The notes beneath the pieces were generated by a model. That model did no database searches. It worked only from the letters and a program-made list of their open reading frames with translations, and was not told the origin of the DNA. Made by a program: the position numbers and the translations under genes. From Microbacterium sp. (lineage in GTDB: Bacteria; Actinomycetota; Actinomycetes; Actinomycetales; Microbacteriaceae), in the NCBI GenBank assembly GCA_003524435.1, contig DQHP01000137.1:1-9621 (forward strand): a stretch of DNA of 9,621 nucleotides, written 5' to 3'. Positions 1-7,437 of the stretch are shown here, piece after piece; position 1 is the first letter of the stretch; each line of letters starts with the position of its first letter.

Positions 1-347
1 TCGTCATCGCCGATACGTGCGTCGCGTGCGATGAGCGCACCGGCGCCGACCTCCGTGCGGACGCCGATGTGTGCGCCGTCTCCGACAGCGGCACCCTGGC
101 CGATGTGGGCGTGCGCGTCAATATATGCGTTCTCGCCGATCACGGCATCAGGTTCGACCCATGCGCCGCGAATCACCCGGGCTCCTGCGCCAACACGCGC
201 CCCAGGTTCGACATACGCACCGGCTTCGATAACGGCCTTCGGGTGTACCTTCGCGCCGTGCGCGATCAATCCACGGCCGTTGACGTGCTTGCGGTAACGC
301 AGCGCGCGGCCCTGGTCGTCTTCGATGTCGATGTAATTCTTTCCCAC
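1..347 (-). CDS. Hexapeptide-repeat (left-handed beta-helix) protein, 3' end beyond window
   Basis: About 115 codons are visible from a GTG start at 347; the C-terminus lies beyond position 1. The protein begins MGKNYIDIEDDQGRAL. From about residue 25 it becomes a run of imperfect six-residue repeats of the [LIV]-G-x-x-x-x type, for example AVIEAGAYVEPGARVGAGAR and, later, AVIGENAYIDAHAHIGQG. Each repeat normally forms one face of a triangular left-handed beta-helix, as in acyltransferases and gamma-class carbonic anhydrases. The active site is not visible, so no substrate can be named; a sugar or acyl transferase is one possibility, a purely structural role another. The start is supported by a strong Shine-Dalgarno GGGAGGA (351-357) about 4 nt upstream. 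It lies 80 bp downstream of nei2 on the same strand, so it could be the last gene of that cluster or have its own promoter. The family call is firm, the function unknown. Confidence 0.82.
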   Translation of the reverse strand, partial: MGKNYIDIEDDQGRALRYRKHVNGRGLIAHGAKVHPKAVIEAGAYVEPGARVGAGARVIRGAWVEPDAVIGENAYIDAHAHIGQGAAVGDGAHIGVRTEVGAGALIARDARIGDD

Positions 348-350
348 GAT

Positions 351-357
351 TCCTCCC
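351..357 (-). promoter_or_regulatory. Ribosome binding site of the hexapeptide-repeat gene
   Basis: On the minus strand this reads GGGAGGA, a near-perfect Shine-Dalgarno core, ending about 4 nt before the GTG at 347. It settles the choice of this GTG as the start, because no ATG lies nearby in frame. Confidence 0.7.
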
Positions 358-401
358 GTGTCCGGAGACTCCCGGATATATCAACAACCACGGATGGGCG
401 T

Positions 402-429
402 GATTCATTCCCAAAAGGGGATGTGAATC
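402..429 (-). terminator. Candidate hairpin at the end of nei2
   Basis: On the minus strand GATTCA pairs with TGAATC (6 bp). After a small asymmetric bulge, TCCC pairs with GGGA (4 bp) across a 5-nt loop. The stem begins within the nei2 stop codon. No T-run follows, so it is not a canonical intrinsic terminator; it could stabilise the 3' end or cause partial termination before the hexapeptide gene. A second small hairpin (TCCGG/CCGGA, 361-376) sits just upstream of that gene's ribosome binding site. Confidence 0.3.
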
Positions 430-1201
430 ATTTCTGACACGACGGACACCAAAATGTCACGCGTTCACGAGTGGGGTCTGCGCCCTGTTCTCCACTTTTG
501 ATAACAGTTCCGCAGCGCCGGCAGGGGCGGTTCGCGCGTCCGTACACCCAGGTCGTTTGGCCGCGCCGGTTCACGCCGGTGAACGTGCGATCCGGGCGGT
601 CGAGGTTGGCGCGAATCGTGCGCGCACCGAGCGTCAAGAGAGCGGCCGTATCGACCTCGGCGGCGGGCGTTGTGGGCAAAATGCCGCGTAGAAACAGTAG
701 CTCTGCGGCGTACTCGTTACCGAAACCAGCGACGTTGCGCTGGTCGAGGAGTGCGACATGGATGCTGCGCGCATCAGCGCCCACGCGCCGGGCCGCTTCG
801 GCAGCATCCCAATCCTCGGCCAGCGGATCAGGGCCGAGGTGCGCGATCAATTGTTCTTCGTTTCGTGTCGGCACGAGTTCGACCTCGGCGATGTCGACAC
901 CGACGGCCACACGCTCAGCGGTGCCGACGACCGCGCGCACTCTGAACGCCGGATGCCGCCATTTCTCACCCGGACGATACAGGTGCCAGGATCCGTCCAT
1001 GCGCAGATGCGAATGCAACGTCATCTCTCCGAGGCGCAGCAACAGGTGCTTGCCTCGCGCCACGCATCCGTGCGCTGTCACACCGGTGAGATTCGCGGTC
1101 GCGAAAGCAGGAACGCGTAGATCGAACCGGGTGATCTCGTGTCCCCCAAGTGCATCATTGAGCCGCCGCGCGGTGCGAAAAACGGTGTCGCCCTCAGGCA
1201 T
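428..1201 (-). CDS. nei2: Fpg/Nei-family DNA glycosylase/AP lyase (endonuclease VIII type, Nei2-like)
   Basis: 257 aa. Enzymes of this family excise oxidised bases (mainly pyrimidines for Nei) and cut the abasic site by beta/delta elimination in base excision repair. The start is fixed by the catalytic N-terminus MPEGDT: after removal of Met, Pro2 is the nucleophile and Glu3 the acid. A conserved Lys sits in ARGKHLLL (K51). The helix-two-turn-helix DNA-binding motif lies around 153-174 (DQRNVAGFGNEYAAE). The C-terminal zinc finger has ligands C227, C230, C252 and C255, with an Arg (R247) in the finger as in other family members. The open frame continues to 1609, but that part is a shadow of the upstream membrane-protein gene. 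Its ATG overlaps the stop of that gene by 8 nt (ATGCCTGA) and has no clear Shine-Dalgarno, so translation probably depends on coupling. In mycobacteria a nei gene also follows lhr (Rv3296-Rv3297), supporting the Nei2 assignment. Substrate preference cannot be read from sequence. Confidence 0.95.
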   Translation of the reverse strand: MPEGDTVFRTARRLNDALGGHEITRFDLRVPAFATANLTGVTAHGCVARGKHLLLRLGEMTLHSHLRMDGSWHLYRPGEKWRHPAFRVRAVVGTAERVAVGVDIAEVELVPTRNEEQLIAHLGPDPLAEDWDAAEAARRVGADARSIHVALLDQRNVAGFGNEYAAELLFLRGILPTTPAAEVDTAALLTLGARTIRANLDRPDRTFTGVNRRGQTTWVYGRANRPCRRCGTVIKSGEQGADPTRERVTFWCPSCQK

Positions 1202-2003
1202 GGGCAGGCGGTGCGGGTGGCGGTGGTGGTGACATCCCTGGGGTTGCTGACGCTGACATGGCGGGAGCACCCGCAGCGCGATCGCTGAGACCGCGCGCGA
1301 GGATCGTGGATCCCGCGACGGCCGCAGGCATAGCGACGATCGCTCCGAGTGGGACCAGGAAGCACAGCTGCGTGGCAACGCCGAACCCGATGACACGGGC
1401 CCGACCGGCGCCGAGGAGTTCTGACCGCGAGTACGTGGTGAACCCGCGGGCATCAAACGCGCGCGCAGTGAGCTCTCGAGCAAGGAGGCGTCCAGACAGC
1501 AGCACGCTCGTGATCGTCGCAAGCACTCCGCCCACGAGAGGGATGAAGCCGACCGCGAGCGTGAGCAGGGCAATGAGAATGCCGAGCACGACCATGCGGA
1601 TGCCTTCACCGAAGATGGTCCAGAACCCGGTCGTGCCCGTCGGCTCCGGGCCTCCCAATGAACGCTCGACGCCTTGCCAGATGCGCTGATAGAAGGGATC
1701 GCCGATCGTCAGAGTAAGTGCGGTGAACACAGCCCCGGCGAGAGCAAGAGCAGCGATAAAGATCACAATGCCCACCCCGACGCGCAGCAACTCTCGCCAC
1801 GGGCTAACCCAACCGTCGGCAAACGGTGTCATCCCGTCGGTGAGGGCGCCCAGCGAGAGCCCTAACGGCACGAGCGCGGCCACCAGCACGACGAACGCGA
1901 TTACGGCGGGAATGAGCCCGAGCGCCAGCAGGCGAGGATGCGTACGCCATATTCCGAAGCCTCGCCCGAGAATGCGCACGCCGGTGAAGAATTCGCGGAT
2001 CAA
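1194..2003 (-). CDS. EI24/CysZ-like multi-pass membrane protein
   Basis: 269 aa from a TTG start at 2003. The protein begins MIREFFTGVRILGRGFGIW, typical of actinobacterial EI24-domain proteins. Hydrophobic segments lie at about 25-50, 74-100, 135-168 and 205-238, and the conserved family feature GDPFYQRIW follows the second. The last 20 or so residues are Pro/Ala-rich and probably disordered. CysZ members import sulfate, but many actinobacterial EI24 proteins have no demonstrated substrate, so I do not infer sulfate transport. The frame is open upstream to 2195, but that stretch has no membrane-protein character and overlaps lhr and a 41-aa ORF. The TTG is chosen because the homology-like N-terminus begins there and GGCGAGG (2012-2018) lies 8 nt upstream. 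The TTG overlaps the stop of the 41-aa ORF, and the stop overlaps the nei2 start, so the gene sits inside a coupled cluster. Family call good; start moderately certain. Confidence 0.85.
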   Translation of the reverse strand: MIREFFTGVRILGRGFGIWRTHPRLLALGLIPAVIAFVVLVAALVPLGLSLGALTDGMTPFADGWVSPWRELLRVGVGIVIFIAALALAGAVFTALTLTIGDPFYQRIWQGVERSLGGPEPTGTTGFWTIFGEGIRMVVLGILIALLTLAVGFIPLVGGVLATITSVLLSGRLLARELTARAFDARGFTTYSRSELLGAGRARVIGFGVATQLCFLVPLGAIVAMPAAVAGSTILARGLSDRAAGAPAMSASATPGMSPPPPPAPPAHA

Positions 2004-2125
2004 TAGTGGTACCTCGCCTGCAAAATAGTGACATGGTGCTCGTCCACGATACCGACGAGCCGACGATCCTCGTCGATTCGCCGAGACCACGCGACTTCGA
2101 AAGCGTGTGTGAGGGTGGAGAGCAT
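2000..2125 (-). CDS. Hypothetical 41-aa small protein between lhr and the EI24-like gene
   Basis: I do not recognise this protein. It runs from ATG at 2125 to TGA at 2000-2002, begins MLSTLTHAFEVAW and ends VTILQARYHY. It is hydrophilic, with an Arg/Asp-rich centre (SRRIDEDRRL) and no membrane segment or signal peptide. Support for coding: its ATG overlaps the lhr stop by one base (TGATG) with AAGG about 7 nt upstream; its stop overlaps the TTG start of the next gene; and my hand count of codon-position GC is about 63/37/71 percent for positions 1/2/3, the usual coding pattern of high-GC genes. It fills the gap between lhr and the membrane gene exactly. It could be a real small protein, a leader peptide that couples translation of the downstream gene, or a chance ORF. 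No function is proposed. Confidence 0.6.
   Translation of the reverse strand: MLSTLTHAFEVAWSRRIDEDRRLVGIVDEHHVTILQARYHY
2012..2018 (-). promoter_or_regulatory. Ribosome binding site of the EI24-like gene, inside the 41-aa ORF
   Basis: GGCGAGG on the minus strand lies 8 nt before the TTG at 2003 and within the last codons of the 41-aa ORF. It supports the TTG start; ribosomes finishing the small ORF would pass directly over it. Confidence 0.5.
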
Positions 2126-5100
2126 CACAGCGCCTTGCGGAGCGTGAACCCGCGTGGCGTGGCGACGAAGCCCGCCTCCTGCAGAGCGCGCGCAAAGTCG
2201 GTGGCGTAGATCGCCTCGCCGTTGATCTTTTCCACGGTCAAGGTGTCCAGGCGGCGTGCGCGAGATGTCGCCACGAGGTCGGATGCTGCGGCACGCAGCA
2301 CTTTCGGATCATCATCGAACGCGAGTACAGTGCGCCCACCCCTTTCGAGGTACAGCACGAGCGCGCCATCGACGAGGACGACCAGCCCGCCGGCCTTTCG
2401 CCCGGGGCGGTGCGAGACGCCCTCACGCTTCGGCCAGGCCAGGGCTGCCCCGTAGGGATTCGCGGGGTCAGTGGCAGCGAGGGTAACCGACTTCAGCGGA
2501 GCCGGGTCAACGAGTGCGGCAAAGGTGCGAAGTCGATCGACGGTCGCGGACGCTGCGAACTGAGCGGCTCCGAGTTTCTCGATCACATAACCACGACGGC
2601 AGTGCCCTGCTTCTTCAAAGCCGGCGAGCACTCGATATGTCTGAGCAAAGCCCCCAGGCACACCTTCGGCCTGGACAGCGCCCCGAGTGACGACGCCGTA
2701 GCGATCAAGTAACAGGCCTGCGGTGACGGTTGCTCGCCGTGCAGCATCCGTTTCTGCCTGAGGCAATGCTGACCAGCGGCCGCCGGTGAACGTCGGTCTC
2801 GCGGGCTGCCCCGTGAATGAGACGCCGCGGAAAGTGCGGGTACGCGGTGCCCGCCGCACAGACTTGTGTGCCTGCGAGCCTCCCGCGAGCAACTGTCGCA
2901 CCGGAGCGAACGTGTCGTTGGTGACGCGACCAGACCAGGTCAGCGTCCAGAGCGACTCAAGTACCGATTGTTCATTGATCGCCCCCGTCATCTCGCGCAG
3001 CTGGGCGGCGAAGTACGCACCACCGGCTCCCAGAGATGCCAGAAGCTGGGTTTCGAGTGAGTCAGGAGCGAGGTCATCGTCGGGTTCGGGGAGCGTGAAA
3101 GGCGCAATATCGGCCGGGTGCAGCGAGACCCATCCGTCGCGACCGGGCAGGGTGCCGTGACCGGACCAGAGCACTTCACCGTTTGTGGTCAGCTCATCGA
3201 GGAGTGCGGGCGTGTAGTCGCGGACGCGGGACGGCAGTACAAGAGATTCCCATGCGCTGGCCGGGATGGGGACTCCGGCAAACTGCTCGATCACCGACAG
3301 CACTCCGTCGAGGCCTTCGAGCGGACGGTCAAGGTGCTGCCACGCGGGCAGGAACCGTGCGTATGCCTCGGGTGTGACCGGTTCAACGCTGCCGCGAATC
3401 GCGGCGAGCGAGCGCATGCGCAACCGGCGCAGCACCTCGGTGTCGCACCACTCGTTCTCTGACCCAGTGCCGGCGGCGTCAGGCAGGAAGTACCCGCTTG
3501 TCACTCGTCCGGAATGCTCCAAACGCTGCAGCGTATGTCGTGCGACGGCCGCGCCGATGCCGAATCTCGTGGCGACCGCGTCAGTGGTGAACGGCCCGTG
3601 CGTGCGAGCGTGACGGGAAACGAGGTCGCCGAGCGGATCTGCGACGGGTTCGAGGAAGGCGACAGGGATGCCGGTGGGAAGGGCCACGCCAAGTCCATCG
3701 CGCAGGCGTCCGGCGTCTTCGATTGCCGCGACGCGGGAGATTCCGGCGATAGTGACGGGGATGGCGCGTCGGGTGGAGATGAGGGTATCGAGGTGGGTTT
3801 GGGCGGAAGCGTCGTCTTCTCGTTCCAGGCGGGCGGCAACTTCGGTGGCATCGAGCGGGCCGAGGGTACGCAGCAGGTCGGCGACGCCTTCCACTCCGTG
3901 CGCGTGACGCTCGGGGTCGAGCCGCTGCGCTTCACGCTCGAACTGCGCGATGACATTCGGGTCGAGAAGCTCCCGCATCTCGACCGTGCCGAGCAGTTCG
4001 CTGAGGAGCGCTGGATCGACCGACAGCGCCGCGGCTCGGCGTTCAGCGAGAGGTGAATCCCCCTCGTACATGAAGGCGCCGACGTAGCCGAAGAGCAAGT
4101 CGCGTGCGTACGGAGATGGCTGCGAGGGCTCTGTTTCTACGAGTCGCACCTTGCGCTCGGCGATCGCCGTCGTCAGGCGTCGCAGCGACGGTAGATCGTA
4201 GACATCTTGCAGCACTTCTCGGAGCGTCTCGAGGATCACCGGAAAAGTCGGGTGGCGCCGCGCGACCTCCAATAGCTGAGCAGAGCGCTGTCGTTGCTGC
4301 CACAGCGGCGTGCGCTTATTCGGATTCATCCGCGGCATCAGCAGTGCGCGTGCGGCACACTCGCGGAATCGTGAGGCGAACAGCGCGGACCCGCCCACCT
4401 CTTCGGTGACCAGGAGTTCCATCTCATCAGCGTCGAAGACGAACAGTTCGGCTCCGGGTGGTTCGGCATCAGCATCCGGAATTCGGACGATGATGCCGTC
4501 ATCGCTCGCCACTGCCGACCCGTCGACGCCGAGGCGCTCGCGGACACGTGCGTTGATTGCAAGTGCCCAGGGCGCGTGCACTTTCAGGCCGTAAGGGGAA
4601 TGCAAGATAACGCGCCAGTCGCCGACCTCGTCACGGCCGCGCTCCACGGTCAGGTTTCGATCAGTGGGGAGGGTACCGGTGGCTTCGCGCTGCTCTTTCA
4701 GATGCGCCAGCAGATTCGCCCTGGCCTGCTCGTCGAGCCCTGCCTCAGCCAGTCGCTGTGCGGCCTTCTCTGGGGCTGCGGCATCCACTTCGCGCGAAAA
4801 CTTACCGAGTGCTTCACCGAGTTCGTACGGTCTGCCGATGCCGTCGCCGTGCCAGAACGGCACCTTCCCCGGCTGGCCGTAGGCGGGGATGACGTTGACG
4901 CGGTCGTGGGTGATTTCGGCGATGCGCCAACTTGTCGTCCCCAACGTGAAGACGTCGCCGACGCGAGATTCGTAGACCATCTCTTCATCGAGTTCGCCGA
5001 CGCGTCGCCCCGCTCCTTCTCCGGCGACGAAGACTCCGAAGAGTCCGCGGTCGGGAATCGTGCCGCCACTCGTCACCGCAATGCGCTGTGCCCCGGGGCG

Positions 5101-6705
5101 ACCGGTGAGAGTGCCGGCATCCCGATCCCACACCAGCCGCGGTCGGAGTTCAGCAAACTCGTCGGAGGGGAAGCGCCCAGCGAGCAGATCAAGCGTCGCC
5201 TCGAACGCCGAGCGCGGCAACGACTGGAACGGTGCGGAGCGTCTGACTGTTTCGAACCACTCCTCGACGCTGATCGGTGCGAGCGCGCACGCGGCGACCG
5301 TCTGCTGGGCGAGGATATCGAGCGGATTGCGCGGCACCGCGATCGCCTCGATCTTGCCTGCCAGCATCCGTTCGGTGACGATCGCGGTGTGCAGCACATC
5401 GCCGCGGTGTTTAGGGAAGAGCGCGGCACGGCTGATCTCGCCCACCTGGTGGCCTGCTCGTCCGACGCGTTGCAGGCCGGATGCTGCAGACGGCGGTGCC
5501 TCGACCTGAATGACGAGATCGACCGCTCCCATATCGATGCCGAGTTCAAGGCTGCTGGTCGCGACCACGCAGCGCAGGACGCCCGACTTCAGTTCTTCTT
5601 CGACGAGCGCTCGTTGTTCTTTGGATACCGAGCCGTGGTGTGCCTTAGCGAGCACCGGATCGGCTCCAGAAGTAGAGCCGGCCTGAGCCATCATGGCGGC
5701 CGGAGGCCCTGAGGGGTCGGGAAGGGAAACTCCGATCCGCTCCGAGTAGATCTCGTTGAGCCTCCCGGTGAGCCGTTCGGCGAGGCGGCGGGAGTTCGAG
5801 AAGACGATCGTCGAGTTGTTTTGCAGAATGCGGTCGACAATGGCTTCTTCTACGTGCGGCCACACGGATCCGGTGACCTCGGTGTACTCCGCATCCGCCT
5901 CATCCGTCGACGGCACACCCGGCGGCGGAGGTGGGTTCGTCATGTCATCCATCGGCACGACGACGTTCAGCTCAAAAGTCTTTGATGCCCGCGGCGCGAC
6001 GATCTCGACGGGCGCCGATCCGCCCAGGAACCGTGCGACTTCGTCGATCGGACGCACAGTGGCGGAGAGTCCGATTCGCTGGGCCGCCGCATCCCGCCCC
6101 GCCGCACGACGCAAAGCATCCAGACGCTCCAGGCTCAGCGCAAGATGTGCACCACGCTTCGTTGCCGCGACAGCATGTACTTCGTCGATGATGACGGTGT
6201 GCACGCCTCGCAGCGTCTCGCCCGCACGGCTGGTGAGCATCAGATAGAGCGACTCGGGTGTCGTAATGAGGATGTCGGGAGGCTTTGAGACAAGTTTGCG
6301 ACGATCGCTTGAGGTCGTGTCTCCCGAGCGCACGCCCACCGTCACACCTGGTGCGGAGATGCCGAGTCGACGCGCAGACTGACCGATTCCGACCAGAGGA
6401 GAGCGCAGGTTGCGCTCGACATCGACGCCGAGTGCTTTCAGCGGCGAGATATAGAGGATGCGGGTGCCCGCGGCATCGGCCATTGAGCTTGCCGAAGGGG
6501 CGGCCGCCTTCTCGCGGAACACGCTGTCGATTGCCCAGAGAAACGCCGACAGCGTCTTGCCAGAACCGGTCGGAGCCACCACGAGTGCATGTTTGCCCGC
6601 AGAGATCGCCTCCCACGCGCCCGCTTGTGCGTTGGTGGGCGCGGCGAAGGCACCCCGGAACCAGTCCTGTGTGGCCGGAGTAAAGCGCTCGAGCACATCA
6701 CCCAC
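2125..6705 (-). CDS. lhr: Lhr, large ATP-dependent helicase of superfamily 2
   Basis: 1526 aa, close to the roughly 1500 aa of full-length bacterial Lhr. Lhr is a 3'-to-5' single-strand DNA translocase that unwinds duplexes, in mycobacteria preferring RNA:DNA hybrids, and is linked to DNA repair. Core motifs, numbered from the chosen start: Walker A APTGSGKT (44-51), motif Ib/TTPES (148-152), DEVH box (174-177), SAT (214-216), motif V TSSLELGIDMG (383-393) and motif VI QRVGRAGH (412-419). The winged-helix and Lhr-specific part of the core follows, with RVGDVFTLG (581-589) and HSPYGLKVHAPWA (702-714); the core ends near 850-900. The remainder is the long C-terminal domain (for example RMRSLAAIRGSVEPV near 1096-1110), which in other Lhr proteins has tandem winged helices resembling AlkZ-type glycosylases. 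GTG at 6705 gives MGDVLERFTP, the expected N-terminus; the open frame to 6825 would run into the divergent gene. Shine-Dalgarno is weak. It heads a four-gene overlapping cluster ending in nei2. Confidence 0.96.
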   Translation of the reverse strand: MGDVLERFTPATQDWFRGAFAAPTNAQAGAWEAISAGKHALVVAPTGSGKTLSAFLWAIDSVFREKAAAPSASSMADAAGTRILYISPLKALGVDVERNLRSPLVGIGQSARRLGISAPGVTVGVRSGDTTSSDRRKLVSKPPDILITTPESLYLMLTSRAGETLRGVHTVIIDEVHAVAATKRGAHLALSLERLDALRRAAGRDAAAQRIGLSATVRPIDEVARFLGGSAPVEIVAPRASKTFELNVVVPMDDMTNPPPPPGVPSTDEADAEYTEVTGSVWPHVEEAIVDRILQNNSTIVFSNSRRLAERLTGRLNEIYSERIGVSLPDPSGPPAAMMAQAGSTSGADPVLAKAHHGSVSKEQRALVEEELKSGVLRCVVATSSLELGIDMGAVDLVIQVEAPPSAASGLQRVGRAGHQVGEISRAALFPKHRGDVLHTAIVTERMLAGKIEAIAVPRNPLDILAQQTVAACALAPISVEEWFETVRRSAPFQSLPRSAFEATLDLLAGRFPSDEFAELRPRLVWDRDAGTLTGRPGAQRIAVTSGGTIPDRGLFGVFVAGEGAGRRVGELDEEMVYESRVGDVFTLGTTSWRIAEITHDRVNVIPAYGQPGKVPFWHGDGIGRPYELGEALGKFSREVDAAAPEKAAQRLAEAGLDEQARANLLAHLKEQREATGTLPTDRNLTVERGRDEVGDWRVILHSPYGLKVHAPWALAINARVRERLGVDGSAVASDDGIIVRIPDADAEPPGAELFVFDADEMELLVTEEVGGSALFASRFRECAARALLMPRMNPNKRTPLWQQRQRSAQLLEVARRHPTFPVILETLREVLQDVYDLPSLRRLTTAIAERKVRLVETEPSQPSPYARDLLFGYVGAFMYEGDSPLAERRAAALSVDPALLSELLGTVEMRELLDPNVIAQFEREAQRLDPERHAHGVEGVADLLRTLGPLDATEVAARLEREDDASAQTHLDTLISTRRAIPVTIAGISRVAAIEDAGRLRDGLGVALPTGIPVAFLEPVADPLGDLVSRHARTHGPFTTDAVATRFGIGAAVARHTLQRLEHSGRVTSGYFLPDAAGTGSENEWCDTEVLRRLRMRSLAAIRGSVEPVTPEAYARFLPAWQHLDRPLEGLDGVLSVIEQFAGVPIPASAWESLVLPSRVRDYTPALLDELTTNGEVLWSGHGTLPGRDGWVSLHPADIAPFTLPEPDDDLAPDSLETQLLASLGAGGAYFAAQLREMTGAINEQSVLESLWTLTWSGRVTNDTFAPVRQLLAGGSQAHKSVRRAPRTRTFRGVSFTGQPARPTFTGGRWSALPQAETDAARRATVTAGLLLDRYGVVTRGAVQAEGVPGGFAQTYRVLAGFEEAGHCRRGYVIEKLGAAQFAASATVDRLRTFAALVDPAPLKSVTLAATDPANPYGAALAWPKREGVSHRPGRKAGGLVVLVDGALVLYLERGGRTVLAFDDDPKVLRAAASDLVATSRARRLDTLTVEKINGEAIYATDFARALQEAGFVATPRGFTLRKAL

Positions 6706-6735
6706 CCATCCATCTTCGTACCTGCCGCCGACATT

Positions 6736-6741
6736 GGGGAG
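6736..6741 (+). promoter_or_regulatory. Ribosome binding site of the nucleotidyltransferase gene
   Basis: GGGGAG lies 11 nt upstream of TTG 6753 and 17 nt upstream of GTG 6759. The spacing is somewhat long even for the TTG but favours it over the GTG. The site lies in the 47-bp gap shared with the divergent lhr gene. Confidence 0.45.
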
Positions 6742-6752
6742 CGATAGCCTCG

Positions 6753-7388
6753 TTGATCGTGGAAGATACCGAATTCGAAAAGCTCTATGGAGCCTGGGCT
6801 CCGCGCACCCCGGCAGATGCGGCAACGCTGTTCGTGGGCTATTCCGGGACCTGGTGGATCGCCGGTGGGTGGGCGCTGGAAGCGTTCACCGGGGTGAGTC
6901 GCCACCACGAAGATCTTGATCCGTCGGTGCTTCGTGGCGAGTTTTCGCTGCTGCGCCGTCACCTTGCCGGGCGTCTCGACATCTGGTCGGCATCCTCTGG
7001 CGCGCTGAAACCGATGCTCCCGAATGACCGGCCGGATGCTCATGCCGACGAGGTCTTGTTGGAAGGCAGCGGACAGGTCTGGACGAGGCCGGATGCCGCG
7101 CAGCGGTGGGAGTACGACATCCTCCTGAGTCCTGGTACGAGCGTGGAATGGGCCTATAAGCGCGATGAGGAGATTCGGATGCCGATGGCCGAAGCTCTGT
7201 GGGAGCAGGATGGCATTCGCTACCTTCAGCCAGAGATTCAGTTGCTCTATAAGGCAAAGGGTCAACGGTCCAAAGACGAGGCCGACTTCGTTGCAACGCT
7301 TCCGTTCCTGGATGAGCGTCGTCGTGGTTGGATTCGCACGGCGCTACAGCGAACGTTGCCTGCTCACTCCTGGCTGCAGCACCTCTGA
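6753..7388 (+). CDS. Nucleotidyltransferase-fold protein resembling ANT(2'')/aminoglycoside adenylyltransferases
   Basis: 211 aa from TTG 6753, or 209 from GTG 6759. The nucleotidyltransferase core is visible: WWIAGGWALEAF (34-45), then HHEDLD (51-56), whose Asp54 and Asp56 fit the metal-binding D-x-D pair, and a likely third acidic residue, Asp122, in YDILLS. Other family landmarks are LQPEIQLLYKAK (158-169), KDEADF (174-179), and a C-terminal HSW near 205-207. These match the broad family that includes ANT(2'') and many uncharacterised proteins often mislabelled. Most members have no proven resistance role, so an aminoglycoside substrate is only a possibility; a nucleotidyltransferase of another small molecule, RNA or protein is equally open. 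A Pro directly follows the D-x-D (DLDPSV), where a hydrophobic residue is more usual. It is divergent from lhr and 49 bp upstream of a DUF6157 gene on the same strand, so the two may form an operon. Confidence 0.82.
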   Translation: MIVEDTEFEKLYGAWAPRTPADAATLFVGYSGTWWIAGGWALEAFTGVSRHHEDLDPSVLRGEFSLLRRHLAGRLDIWSASSGALKPMLPNDRPDAHADEVLLEGSGQVWTRPDAAQRWEYDILLSPGTSVEWAYKRDEEIRMPMAEALWEQDGIRYLQPEIQLLYKAKGQRSKDEADFVATLPFLDERRRGWIRTALQRTLPAHSWLQHL

Positions 7389-7437
7389 TCTGCTCCGAGC
7401 TCTCGACAACGTCGAAGCGCTGGTAGATGGTGGTGTC

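Noticed and set aside
471..1232. 253-aa plus-strand ORF antisense to nei2
   Set aside because: It has no family features, while the minus strand carries the complete Fpg/Nei catalytic and zinc-finger motifs.
1202..1609. N-terminal extension of the nei2 frame to 1609
   Set aside because: The catalytic Pro2/Glu3 must follow the initiator Met, which fixes the start at 1201; the extension is a Ser/Arg-rich shadow of the membrane-protein gene.
2004..2195. N-terminal extension of the EI24-like frame to 2195
   Set aside because: It would overlap lhr and the 41-aa ORF, is Arg/Ser-rich and not membrane-like, and a start with a Shine-Dalgarno exists at 2003.
4576..5712. 378-aa plus-strand ORF antisense to lhr
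   Set aside because: It lies wholly opposite a strongly supported helicase, has no recognisable motif, and long antisense frames are expected opposite high-GC genes.
6706..6825. N-terminal extension of lhr to 6825
   Set aside because: It overlaps the divergent nucleotidyltransferase coding region and lacks family similarity; MGDVLERFTP from GTG 6705 is the expected N-terminus.
7165..7437. N-terminal extension of the DUF6157 frame to 7165
   Set aside because: It overlaps the nucleotidyltransferase in another frame; the family N-terminus begins at the ATG at 7438.
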